This document shows, in pieces, positions 10,410-20,390 of a DNA stretch of 64,000 nucleotides. Within the stretch, counting starts at the first letter, position 1. Each line of letters starts with the position of its first letter. Source of the DNA: Bidens hawaiensis. Its lineage: Eukaryota > Streptophyta > Magnoliopsida > Asterales > Asteraceae. The position numbers and the translations under genes are program-made. The notes beneath the pieces were generated by a model. That model was not told the origin of the DNA, did not search any database, and saw nothing but the letters and a program-made list of their open reading frames with translations. The stretch covers positions 930,001-994,000 of the forward strand of contig JAIQDT010000295.1 of NCBI GenBank assembly GCA_021521415.1, given 5' to 3'.

Positions 10410-10428
10410 ACTCACTCAGCGTAGCTGA
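10410..10428 (+). other. ACTCAC-adjacent hairpin near LTR end
   Basis: ACTCAC followed by TCAGC, GTA, GCTGA (hairpin 10416-10428), 257 bp from the LTR end. Equivalent hairpins occur in seven other LTRs of this window. Confidence 0.7.
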
Positions 10429-10688
10429 CTTTTAATATGTACGGAGGTTAATAGACTGAAGCAGTTAGCTTGAGGGGGATACATGGAAGAATCTGAAGAG
10501 GCTAGCATCTGAAGATTTGTCATGATATATTGATACTATGTTTTAAAAGACAAGTTATGAATGTTTGTAATGAATAGTTGACCTTTATTATTATTGCGTG
10601 AAAGTATTGATTCACTATGATATTTAGAACTGTGTTAATGAGTAAATCCAACGCTAATGTAGGGCACCGGGAACGGGGCCTCACAAGT

Positions 10689-10700
10689 TGGTATCAGAGC
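10689..10700 (+). other. Primer-binding site for initiator-Met tRNA
   Basis: TGGTATCAGAGC, complementary to the 3' end of plant tRNA-iMet, three bases after the LTR end at 10685. It marks the start of the internal region. Confidence 0.9.
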
Positions 10701-11029
10701 ATAAATTCGAGAGAATTAAGCATCCTACATGCTTAGACTCGAATAGAGAATAGGAGTTAAGTAAGAAAAGAAAGAAGATGCAGTTCAAGAAAGCCATTTG
10801 TCACTAAAGCAAGCTAAGTAAAGGTAAAGTATGTGATTAATTTCAAATGTAACGTAAGAGTGTGTATGGAAGTAAGCTTAATTTCTAGATATAGGAGTAT
10901 ATGATTATATGAAATGATTAACGTGATCAGCTAATCACAGATGGCCACTGTTATTACCTGTTAGCCTTAATATTCTTGTACTAAATAGTTCCTTGAGTGA
11001 TGACGTTTGTGTTTCCTTATAGAATAAGA

Positions 11030-11548
11030 ATGGCTGGAGCAAGAAAGATCGTTGATCAAGGGGGTCGTACAGGACGTCGTGGTAGGCCACGTATTGTCCA
11101 AGAACCTTTTGTAGAGCCAGTTACTAACACCGGAGAGGAAAGAAGTGCAACTGGGCAGAATCCAAGCAACAATGAAGGGTATCAAATTGATACTGCGATT
11201 CAGGCCGCCATTGCTCAAGCTGTAGCTGTTGTAGTGAAGAACCTGCAACATAAAAAGTATGCAGAAAGCCACGCAAGGACCGCTGAGAGGGCAGGGAATG
11301 ATGGTAATAAAGCTGATGATGAGGAAGGCGACTCGAGTGAAGTTCGATCTGTTTGTGAAAAATGTGGAAGGAAACACCCAAGAAAGTGCATAATGGGATT
11401 AGGTGTTTGCTACAGGTATGGGAAATAAGGACATTCCTCCTGGGAGTGTAAGGATCACCATAGGTGTCATAACTGTGAAGGGCATGGACACCTAGCAAGG
11501 GTCTGCAGGAAGCCAAGGGAAGGGCGCGGAGCAGAGAAGAATGCTTGA
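11030..11548 (+). pseudogene. Tekay-type gag remnant with zinc knuckles, capsid deleted
   Basis: The ATG at 11030 (MAGARKIVDQGG) is chosen because the product then begins with the basic Gly/Arg-rich start usual for these gag proteins; a frame from 10997 is also open. The first part encodes a short N-terminal region, then jumps to zinc knuckles, so the capsid domain (normally 150-200 residues) is missing. One knuckle-like block reads CEKCGRKHPRKC. The next has its second Cys replaced by Tyr (CYRYGK) and is cut by a TAA at 11426. The last (CHNCEGHGHLARVC, 11465-11506) is a perfect CX2CX4HX4C. No protease or pol follows before the next LTR at 11961. This is a deletion derivative. Confidence 0.75.
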
Positions 11549-11922
11549 GGCTTAACAATTTCCTCCGTATGCTGAGAGAAGACCATTCAAGAAGGCTAGC
11601 TACCAGCCACAAGTTTTAATCAATGTTTGATTTATTAATGACTTGACGTGTGTTGTTTTGTATTAAAGTTTAGACTATTGTGTGTTTGAATTAATTATGA
11701 TATGAAATTGTCATGAAGCAACGAACGTTGAGGCAAGACTTGCTGAATCAGGACAAGAAGCAGTACATCGAGGGCCTCATAGACAAGCTACCTTGAATAG
11801 CTAAAACCCATGAACATCACTCGGTGACTGCAAGGCTAGGAGTAAGGAGGATAACCTAGAAAGCTAAATGGTCCAAGAAGGTGTGTGAATATAGGAAGCT
11901 TTCCTTTTACAATGAATAAGTC
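11549..11922 (+). other. Residual internal sequence between gag remnant and 3' end
   Basis: No frame longer than about 40 codons and no pol motif is visible. The last 100 bases lead into the conserved inverted repeat and polypurine tract. All of pol has been deleted here. Confidence 0.5.
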
Positions 11923-11960
11923 GGTTTCGGGGACGAAACCTCTTTTAAAGAGGGTAGACT
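11923..11960 (+). promoter_or_regulatory. Conserved inverted repeat plus polypurine tract
   Basis: GGTTTCG, GGGA, CGAAACC (11923-11940), then the purine-rich AAAGAGGGTAGA, then the LTR start at 11961. Same layout as at 7612-7648. Confidence 0.75.
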
Positions 11961-12769
11961 TGTAACATCCCAAAATTTCTAGAATAATATTTAATATATT
12001 ATTTATGTCAGAAGGATTAGTTGAGTTAGTAGAATAATAATAATATAATAATAATAATAAAGATAGAAGATGGTAGGCCTTATAGATGGAATTAATTATG
12101 GACTAAAAAGGAAATATGGGCCTAAGGTCCATGGACTTAAGGGAGTATAAATACCCATTAAACCCTAATCCTTTCAATTTTCCATCCATCTCTACACCAT
12201 AGCCTACACCTTCAGAAACACACACAAACCCTCTCAACCATTCGGCCGAAATCCGAGACCAAGAACCAAGCTTAGATTATTGATAGATCTATAGCTAGAA
12301 AGCAAGAACGAATCCTAAAACTATACGCGTAGATAAACCGTAACCTAACACACGCCAAAAAGGTACATTTTATGTCTAAATGTTGTGTTTTTAAGAACAA
12401 TCTACCTTAGGACTTAGTACTAAGGCAAATCGAGTGTAGTTATACCGTAAAAATAATGTTAAAAATGAACTTAATGAACTCGCTAGTAAATACGGTTCAC
12501 TTAGAAACCCTAGATCTAGCTTAAATACGTTTAAAACCAATAAAGGTTCAAGCTTTATGGATAAACGGACTAGATCTTAGTCAAAAATGGAAATGGAAAT
12601 GTTTAAAATATAAAACAACAATAAAAGATGAGAATAGATGTTATAATATGTAGTGAAAATGATTATATGGTATTTAATACCCTACAGTGGGAATATTCGA
12701 ATAGAATACTCCAGACTTAGAAATTTTATAAGGAAACTTAAATAGTGTGAAAAAGGTTAGTGATTGCTA

Positions 12770-13110
12770 TTTGTAATTCCATTCAAATGGAATACCCATT
12801 CGAATAGAATGGCCATTAGAATAGAATACTCCATTCAAATGGAATATCCATTCAAATAGAATACTCCATTCAAATGGAATACCCCATTGAATAGAATACT
12901 CCAGAATTAGAAATTTTAGGAGGAAACTTAATTGATGTGTAAAAGGTTAGTGATTGCTATATGTAATTCCATTCAAATGGAATACCCATTCGAGTAGAAT
13001 GACCATTAGAATAGAATATTCCATTCAAATGGAATACCCATTCGAATAGAATGCTCCATTAGAATAGAATACTTCCTTCAAATGGAATACCCCATTCGAA
13101 TAGAATACTC
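12770..13110. repeat. Palindromic array of ATTCAAATGGAAT / ATTCGAATAGAAT units
   Basis: Well over a dozen units of about 17-18 bp, alternating ATTCCATTCAAATGGAATA and CATTCGAATAGAATAC types. Many are palindromic (ATTCCATT, CA, AATGGAAT). A larger duplication is also visible: a block beginning AGAATACTCCAGA.TTAGAA recurs near 12705, 12895 and 13105. Confidence 0.8.
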
Positions 13111-13158
13111 CAGACTTAGAAGTTTTAGGAGGAAACTTAAATAATGTGTAAAATGTTA

Positions 13159-13186
13159 ATACACTTACCTTATGTGGTAAGTGTAT
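13159..13186 (+). other. Conserved 11 bp stem-loop (second copy)
   Basis: ATACACTTACC 13159-13169, loop TTATGT, GGTAAGTGTAT 13176-13186. The arms are identical to the copy at 8893 although the neighbouring arrays differ. Confidence 0.8.
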
Positions 13187-13469
13187 ACCATAGATGATTG
13201 AAGTGATAGTTATATTATAATGATGTTATGAATGAATGCTTGTCGGTACGTTAACGATCTTCGGATATTGTACGTATCGTCAGGGAAGGCAATGTGTAGT
13301 ATGCCTAGTATGATATATGTATATATGAAAGTATGAAATGGAATGCGTATAGAAAGAAGAGACCAGAGTAGGTCTATGAATGGTACATAGTAAGTTAGGA
13401 TGACAAATATCTCTAGCTTCTATTGTACATGGATGTGGAAAGTGACAGTGTAGATAAGAACTGTGGACC

Positions 13470-13770
13470 TTGGTGTTCCTTAAATGGATAATATATAATA
13501 AAGTATGTGCTCCTTCTATGGATTATAAATATTGATCCTTCTATGGATAGTACAAAGTGTTCATTCTATGAATAATATATAGGTTGTTCCTTCAATGCAT
13601 AGTATATAATGTTCCTTTTATGGATAATACATAGGTTGTTCCTTCTATGGATAGTACAAAGTGTTCCTTCTATGGATAATATTAGATTTTTCCTTCTATG
13701 GATATTATATAGTGCTCCTCATATGGACAATAGTAAATGGATATGAAGTGATGTTCCTCTTATGGATATT
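13470..13770. repeat. Tandem repeat with TTCCTTCTATGGATA core
   Basis: Roughly ten degenerate units of about 30-36 bp (GTTCCTTCTATGGATAATA and variants). It occupies the same relative position as the 9120-9310 repeat of the sister LTR but is unrelated to it. Confidence 0.75.
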
Positions 13771-13909
13771 TAATAAATTGGCAGTTGGTAATTAATGGTT
13801 TGCATAGATGTACGTATGAAGTATAAGTTGGCTAAGTATGAATTCGTATCTTCGGATACGTATATGTGAATCTATGAGAATTTATTGTATGTTGTCTGAT
13901 TAACTAGAA

Positions 13910-13927
13910 CTCACTCAGCGTAGCTGA
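13910..13927 (+). other. CTCAC-adjacent hairpin near LTR end (second copy)
   Basis: TCAGC 13915-13919, loop GTA, GCTGA 13923-13927, preceded by ACTCAC; 282 bp from the LTR end. Confidence 0.7.
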
Positions 13928-14209
13928 CTTTTAGTACACACGCAGGTGAGTAGGCTGAGGCAGCTAGCTTGAGGAAGACACATGGCAGAAGAATAAGAAG
14001 ATGGTATCCGAAGACTTACGATGTATTTATGAATGTTATTTTATTATGAAAGACAAAAGATGTTTCACTAAGACAAGTTTTTGAAATGATTTGAAATGCT
14101 TATTGAAAGTTTTATATTCCGTGAAAGTTTTAATTAACTCTGATTTGTAGAACTGTGTTTATGAGTAAATCTGACATGAAATAGAAGGCACCGGGACCTT
14201 AGTCTTACA

Positions 14210-15018
14210 TTTTTTAATTCCTTACTATGAATGACGTAAACTTAGTTATAATTTGAATAATTATAAATGAATCAATTCATTATCATCTAAACAAACTATA
14301 TTATCTTATTCATGCGTTTGTTTTCGCTAAATTTAATATCATTAAAACCTATAACTTTTACATTACGTTAACTTATTTTATCTTTAGTTATCACATATTT
14401 AGTTATCGCATATTTGTATATTAGGTACAATATATAAATCTTTAATTTCTACATGTTAATTCAATACACATGTTTAAATTTTACAGTATGTTTTTTATTT
14501 TATAATATTTTCATACATTATTATGTATTCAAATTGATATTTATGTTTACCATGAAAACCGTAGATTATGAAAATTATTGGTGGATATCTAAAAAAGGTA
14601 CAAATGGCTTTACCTCTTCGAATATACAATCTCCAAGTGTATTATTTATCTTTATGATTATAAATTATAACTAAATTATTTTTTATATGTTAAGTTTTTG
14701 TTTTTGCATGTTTCAATTTTTTAAAGTCCCAAAGGAATACAACAACAAATAATGTGAATTAACTATATAATTATTTATTTAAATTGTTGTAAAATTATGA
14801 TAACTTTGTATCTGTATGATAAATATACTGTTAAATTTATATTTGAATCATTTGTAAAATACTAATTTAATTAATTGTCTGTCTAGTAGGTCTCAAGCTA
14901 GTATACAAATACATAAAACTTACAACACATCAATCATTCTGTAATTTCTGTTAAAGTAATATCAAATGGAGTCAATAATATAGTTTGTATGTAATACATC
15001 AACATATACATAGATACT

Positions 15019-15019
<1 letters not shown>
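14210..15019. other. AT-rich intergenic DNA, nothing recognised
   Basis: No supported gene. A 73-codon open frame at 14453-14674 has the composition of random AT-rich DNA and no recognisable motif. CTAG followed by T near 14905 resembles a Helitron 3' end but no hairpin precedes it. Confidence 0.4.

Positions 15020-15062
<43 letters not shown>
15020..15062. repeat. (TA)n microsatellite
   Basis: About 20 TA units directly left of a transposon-like terminus (GGCCAGATCAGGATC at 15063). Confidence 0.9.
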
Positions 15063-15064
<2 letters not shown>

Positions 15065-15190
15065 CCAGATCAGGATCATTTGACAACTATTTGAAAATTG
15101 AGAACTATTTTAGACCACAAAAAACGCAAAAATAAAAAAAATCATAAAACAAAAAAAACACAAAAATAAAAAAAAGCTAACATACAACAT
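15063..15190 (+). mobile_element. One arm of a (TA)n-anchored foldback element
   Basis: Begins directly after the (TA)n tract. The stretch ATTGAGAACTATTTTAGACCAC followed by A-rich AAAAACGCAAAAATAAAAA matches the left arm of the element at 19801 (ATTGAGAATTTTGAGAGCC, then TTTTGAACCAC). No matching right arm is seen nearby, so this copy is truncated. Confidence 0.5.
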
Positions 15191-15775
15191 AAAAGTAGTT
15201 GTGAGAAATAAGATGATACCTTAAAAATATTGATTCGTCATAAGAACTTGACTATGTGAAAATGACAGTGAGCAATGAAATAAAGAGCATACCCCACCCA
15301 TAAAAGAGATAAACAACTACTTATGAAAGTAATATGTGACTTTTTTTAACTTGATCCAAACCAGTTTAAAACCCATCTGGTTTGGCCCGAAAACAGGTTG
15401 GGGCACTTAGTTAAATGCTACAATGCATATTTAAATATTGGAAAACCATATTCGTTTACAATAACAATGACCAAGAATGAAAACACCACGAAAGTGCCCT
15501 CTCCAGTAGCATATTTTGCAGCATACTTCACTTATTCTCAAGAACTACATAAACGAACACAAAATAAAATAAATTGGTACATTCTTTCACTCAGTTGTAA
15601 CTTAACAACATCACTCTTTTGCTTTTGCTCTTGCTCAATTCTGTTATTCAATTAGGTCATATTAAACTTTTTACTTCATACTTAATTGAGCCATATAAAT
15701 TTTATAACTAACTACTCAGGGAAGAGTTCAAGTTGACACTACAAAAATAATAATAAAAATAAACATTACTCTCAG
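15191..15775. other. Intergenic DNA, nothing recognised
   Basis: AT-rich, with a single 85-codon open frame (15398-15655) of no recognisable family. No repeats apart from short A/T runs. Confidence 0.35.
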
Positions 15776-15990
15776 TTAGGCATGTAAACGAACCAAAAGT
15801 TCAGTGAACTGTTCGACGAGAATTTTTTTTATGTTCGATTATTTAATAAATGAACGAATATAAACAAAAAGTTTGTGTTCGTTTAATTAAACAAACAAAC
15901 ATGAACACACATTTTTTTCGTTCATTTATGTTAAATGAATGAACATAAACATGCCCTTGTTTGTGTTCGTTTGGTTCGTTTACAAGCTTA
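15776..15990. mobile_element. MITE-like element with terminal inverted repeats (215 bp)
   Basis: Perfect 14 bp inverted termini GTAAACGAACCAAA at 15784-15797 and its complement at 15970-15983, extended with mismatches to about 21 bp (TTAGGCATGT... against TAAGCTTGT...). The interior is a loose foldback of GTTCGTTT/AAACGAAC words. No coding capacity. The superfamily cannot be assigned without a clear target duplication. Confidence 0.65.
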
Positions 15991-16334
15991 CTCCCAGTTC
16001 CCTAGTTCGCCAACTTAACATTGCTTCCTTACTACCAAAACTTCATACAAAACTACCACAACGTATCTTTCTTTTTATGCCAAATCCACTTATTAATGCC
16101 TTTGATATAATGACTCTTGACCCCACCCAAAATATAAAGGTAAAAAGTTAAGTTTATAATGTTTACAGTTTGCAAATAGCCACCAAATATTCTTTCCTTT
16201 TACTCAATTTGAAAAACAAACAAATGACTTGGTGGTCATCCTTTATATCAACCAGATAACTTAAATAGAAAACAACTTTGTATGAACTCTAAATGAGGCT
16301 AACCATGTGATTAGTATAATATGATAACCTATTT
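15991..16334. other. Intergenic DNA up to the solo LTR
   Basis: No gene or repeat recognised. The last five bases (TATTT, 16330-16334) are nearly repeated (TGTTT) right of the LTR and may be its target duplication. Confidence 0.35.
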
Positions 16335-17390
16335 TGTAAGGCCCCGATCCCGGTGCCCTACTTTTAGCGTCGGATTTACTCATAAACACAGTTCTACAAA
16401 TCCGAGTTTATTAAAACTTTCGCGAAAACGTTAACTTTAATCATTCGATACAAAACATTCAATCTTTTCTTTTAAAACATAACATACAACATCATATTTA
16501 AAACGTCATTTCTTTCATCTTCAGATGCTAGCCATTCAATCCATGCCATCTGCCATCCTCATGCTAGCTCTTTATCTTGTTCACCTGCGTGCATAATAAA
16601 AGTCAGCTAAGCTGAGTGAGTTCAAGTTAATCAAGCAACTTACAATACAACCATTACATGCAATTATATATGTGTCCGAAGACACGTTGTCCTTTGTCTA
16701 ACATATTCACCTTATCGCTTAACCTCTTCACTGCCCCTTACATCTTAGCCACTTGTTTACGGAAGCACATGGAGGTTTGCCCTCCCAGCACGCGTGTTAT
16801 GCCACTTAATAACGAAGCCATGTATATGCTTACCCTACCACGCGCTCACATTATGTCACTTTAATAACGAAGTCACGTATAGGCTTACCCTATGTATTAT
16901 CGTCATGCCGCTAACACCCCTACTAGACCCTTGACACTTCTATCACACTCTACCTCTACTTGTCTACAACACACTTACTATCAGTTTGTCATTTACACAA
17001 TAAATAAGTCACATCATAACATTCACACACTTATAATCACTTGGAGATCATTTCCTTTGCCAAGACGTGCAATATTCGAAGATCGTTCACGCATCGTCCA
17101 ACATTCATTCATAACCTCTGCATGAGGGCTAATTCATACATCATTTATAGCATACACTTACCACTTAAAGTAAGTGTATTCACACTTCACATCGAGTATG
17201 CACACAGCCACGAAAACATTACAAGAAAATGGGGCTAGAGACACCTGAACTCGGTTATGTTCATCGTTAATAGTTATTCCTTTATTTAGCTGTACGCGAC
17301 TAACTGTATAACAATTTCACGTATCAAGTAACTATCACTATTCATATCGCGTTTCTAGTATAATTATAACCATCAACGAACAGGGGTACG

Positions 17391-17458
17391 GGGGCAGCGC
17401 CCCTGACAGCGAGGTTCTAGGGGCGGCAGCCCCTAGCAGGGTCCAAGGGGCAAAGCCC
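17391..17458 (-). other. Triple GGGGC/GCCCC hairpins in solo LTR
   Basis: GGGGC-AGC-GCCCC (17391-17403), GGGGC-GGCA-GCCCC (17420-17433, extended by TA/TA) and GGGGC-AAA-GCCC (17447-17458). Same module as 8613-8680 with other loops. Confidence 0.75.
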
Positions 17459-17519
17459 GTGGCTGGGGTCAAGCTATAATTAATCCATTTATTATAAGTT
17501 CAAGGTCCTTTCTGTCATT

Positions 17520-17820
17520 ATTTCAAAGTCTACTTCTCTATCCAGTTCGTTAATGAAAGAGGCTCCTTTGTTATTTCTTAACGAATCGGCTTTTATAAAG
17601 AATTGATCCATACAATGAGTTGGTCTTATTAACTAACCGGCCTTCATAATGAATTGGTCTTAACGAACTGCTGCATATTCGTTATTTCTCCTAACGAATG
17701 GTCGTGACGAATTACTGCTAGTTCGTTATTTCCCCCTTAATGAATAACTGCTAGTTTGTCATTCCCCCCATAACGAATTACTGCTAGTTCGTCATTTCCC
17801 CGCTAACGAATTAGTGTTAG
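17520..17820. repeat. Octamer array (TAACGAAT/ATTCGTTA variants) in solo LTR
   Basis: Repeated CTAACGAAT, AGTTCGTTATT and TTAGTTCGTCATT words about every 30-40 bp (ACTGCTAGTTCGT.ATTTCCCC recurs three times). It occupies the same relative position as the 8228-8535 array. Confidence 0.7.
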
Positions 17821-18436
17821 GTCAGAGAATGTCAGAAACATTCTCAGACATTCCCTTACCTCGTACACCTTTTCCGGCACCGCCTTTCTGGCCCCGTCAT
17901 CGCCGGAAAACCGGGATCTCGCTGGAAAAGCGAGATCTCAGTTATTTTCCACCGTTTTTCATCCCGTTCGATCCAGATCTAAGCTTGGGTGACCCCTAAG
18001 CTCATCTTTTAATCGGTTTATACCTGATTCCACCCGGATCTCGTGACTTTAATGGTTTAAGGGTGTCGGGTCGTCGTTTCGCGACTAAATCTAGCGGGTT
18101 TGGGTCCATACAATATCATACTATCATTACCTCGGGTCGGGATCGATTCTTCTTTTTGGTTCCGATTTAGAAAAAGAGGGAGAAATATGAGAGAGAGCTT
18201 AAGTGTGTGTTTTGGATGGTATATGGAATAGATGAGAATGAGGGATTAAAGGATAATTATGGTTTATATACTATGGATCATGAGTCATGGTTCTAAGCCC
18301 ATAGTCTTTCTTACTAATCTATGTCTATAACCCACTTTTATTATTATATTATTATTATTCCACTAACTCAATTAATTCACCCGACGTAAATAATACATTA
18401 AATATTATTCTAGAAATTACGGGATGTTACATGTTT

Positions 18437-18583
18437 AGCCAAGGTTAGCAGAAGTGATGATAACACGAATACTATCATCTTTATTCAAAACAAACAATTT
18501 TGGATGTGGAAAAGCAATCCCAAACTTTTTCCTCTCCTTACCAAAGGATATAGCCTTGATAAATTGACGGTATCTGATATCTG
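18437..18583 (-). pseudogene. Tyrosyl-DNA phosphodiesterase-like exon fragment
   Basis: Read on the minus strand, the frame gives SFGKERKKFGIAFPHPKLF followed by VLNKDDSIRVIITSANL. This matches the first HKD-type motif region of plant tyrosyl-DNA phosphodiesterase 1 homologues (H-x-K-x-x-x-x-D, then an ITSANL strand). Family members hydrolyse 3'-phosphotyrosyl links left by topoisomerase I. Only about 50 residues remain, against more than 500 for the family. The exon is bounded on the left by a solo LTR, with its frame closing just before the LTR, and is interrupted on the right by a SINE. The source could be a dead host gene or a captured fragment. The match is by recognition of the motif, not a search. 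Confidence 0.55.
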
Positions 18584-18733
18584 GAAGCCACCTTAGAGCC
18601 GAGGGTCTCTCTGGAAGCCACCTCTTTATTCCTTTGGATAGAGGTACGGTGTGCCTACATCCCACCCTCCCCAGACCCTACCTATAGCTCTGCTGTCGGT
18701 GGGATTTTACTGGGTATGATTGATTGATTGATT
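18584..18733 (+). mobile_element. Au-type SINE, 5' shortened, inserted in the TDP1-like exon
   Basis: The 3' half (CCTCTTTATTCCTTTGGATAG, then AGGTACGGTGTGCCTACATC, CCTCCCCAGACCC, GTGGGATTTTACTGGGTATG) follows the plant Au SINE consensus as I remember it, and ends in a (TGAT)n tail. It is flanked by an 8 bp direct repeat GATATCTG (18576-18583 and 18734-18741), the expected target duplication of LINE-type integration. At 150 bp it is near full size, but I cannot see a clear tRNA-like A/B box start. Confidence 0.7.
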
Positions 18734-18741
18734 GATATCTG

Positions 18742-19311
18742 TCACGAAGAAGCCATATATCACAAAACAATTAGCAAGCAATAACGTCAACAAGTCAACA
18801 TCATGAATTTTATTCAACTTAGATAACAACTAAGTTGGAAAAATATGAGTAACGTCTTAAGGTTCATTTTCTGGGCTTGAACTCCAACACCTTTAAGCTT
18901 TATGGCAAGCTATGGTTATTGGTAAATGGGTAGGAATCTTACAGTAAGATGAAAACCTATGAACATAAAACCTTTTAAAATGAATACAACACCAAGACAC
19001 ATGCTTAATAAGAATGTTAAAAATATACAAGACATACCATGAGAAATCACTTGCAAATTTGATTAAACCTCCATGCAACAAAATAACCCACCAGTCACAA
19101 AAGAAATATTAATTTATGTAAGAACTATAAGCCATGAAATTTCTCAACATACATGCTATGTGGATATGCCATGGAGTCTTGGTCAGTGAGATAAAGGTTT
19201 CCTTGTTAACCAATTCTCCAGTGAATCATGAGCAATTGAAGGGATAGCACAAACTTAGAACCTCTAGAAACCAAAACAAAACACCACCTACCCATTAGCA
19301 TAGAATAAACT
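18742..19311. other. Possible intron and decayed exons of the TDP1-like gene
   Basis: No clear coding stretch. On the minus strand a short run near 19215-19260 (SIAHDSLENW) could be an exon remnant but is cut by stops. Otherwise AT-rich. Confidence 0.25.
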
Positions 19312-19540
19312 ATGGGGACATAGCTTCAGGGGAGATAGAGGAAATTAAGAGAACATTGGCTGGCTCGTCTCCTTTCTTTAATTTCTCGTTGTAGAATGTG
19401 GTGCGATCAATGAACCAACCACCATGAATTTGACTGGGGTGGTGTGTGAGCGAGATGTTAAAGATGGTGATGTTGGGTCTTTTGGAAATGGGGGAGAGAC
19501 AGATGAAGAAGACACTGTTTGAGAATGATATGCAGATCTG
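19312..19540 (-). pseudogene. Possible exon, unknown family, same strand as the TDP1-like exon
   Basis: The minus-strand frame from about 19540 to a TAG at 19312-19314 reads with protein-like composition, including LTHHPSQIHGGWFIDRTTFY and KLKKGDEPANVLLIS. I do not recognise the family. Its strand and distance (about 0.8 kb upstream of the TDP1-like exon in gene orientation) would fit another exon of the same gene. No splice site can be fixed. It may also be a chance frame. Confidence 0.3.
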
Positions 19541-19703
19541 AATTCAAAATTTAAATGGATTTCGGCAGTGTCCGGTCATTAGTTGGTTAAGATTTTATGC
19601 TATTAACACTTGTACAATGTGCTTAAAAGGATTATACCTCTTAATTTTAAGAATTTTTTGATGAAATGACACTTTTGCCCCTCGTATATGCATTTTAATA
19701 TAG

Positions 19704-20290
<587 letters not shown>

Positions 20291-20390
20291 AGTTCTAAAA
20301 ACTAGCAGAAAAAGTTCTCATTGTTCTCAATTTTGTGGTCTAAAATTGCCAGCCATTCAAAGTCCAAACTTCTATAGAACTCCTTGTTAG

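Larger units (their letters stand above)
7649..10685 (+). mobile_element. Long LTR (3.0 kb), Tekay-type family, shared by two internal regions
   Basis: It starts TGTAACATC directly after a polypurine tract and ends CTCACA three bases before a tRNA-iMet primer-binding site. It therefore serves as 3' LTR of the pol remnant on its left and 5' LTR of the gag remnant on its right. Modules in order: TATA box (7797), octamer array (8228-8535), three GC hairpins (8613-8680), stem-loop (8893-8920), tandem repeat (9120-9310), GGT-rich array (9640-10145) and a hairpin next to ACTCAC (10410-10428). If transcription starts after the TATA box, everything after about 7830 is leader RNA. Confidence 0.85.
11961..14209 (+). 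mobile_element. LTR (2.25 kb), divergent relative of the 7649-10685 LTR
   Basis: Starts TGTAACATCC and ends CTTACA; the terminal blocks and the order of modules match the 3.0 kb LTR. The TATA box (TATAAATA) is at 12146-12153, 185 bp in. It differs in that the octamer array is replaced by a CATTC-type array, the GC hairpins are absent, and the tandem repeat is a different sequence. LTRs of one insertion start out identical, so this LTR and the 3.0 kb LTR cannot be an original pair. Confidence 0.8.
16335..18431 (-). mobile_element. Solo LTR (2.1 kb), same family as 7649-10685, minus strand
   Basis: On the plus strand it begins TGTAAGGCCCCGATCCC (the complement of the LTR 3' end) and ends GGGATGTTACA (the complement of the start TGTAACATCCC). 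No primer-binding site, polypurine tract or internal region adjoins it, so it is a solo LTR. Flanks TATTT and TGTTT agree in 4 of 5 bases. Internal modules: hairpin 16603-16615, an 80 bp tandem duplication near 16790-16890, stem-loop 17152-17179, GC hairpins 17391-17458, octamer array 17520-17820 and TATA box (minus) 18263-18270, 161 bp from the LTR start. Confidence 0.85.

Noticed and set aside
11124..11612. A 162-codon minus-strand frame
   Set aside because: Antisense to the gag remnant with its zinc knuckle; no domain of its own.
14884..14912. Helitron 3' end (CTAG followed by T)
   Set aside because: No preceding hairpin and no matching 5' end within reach.
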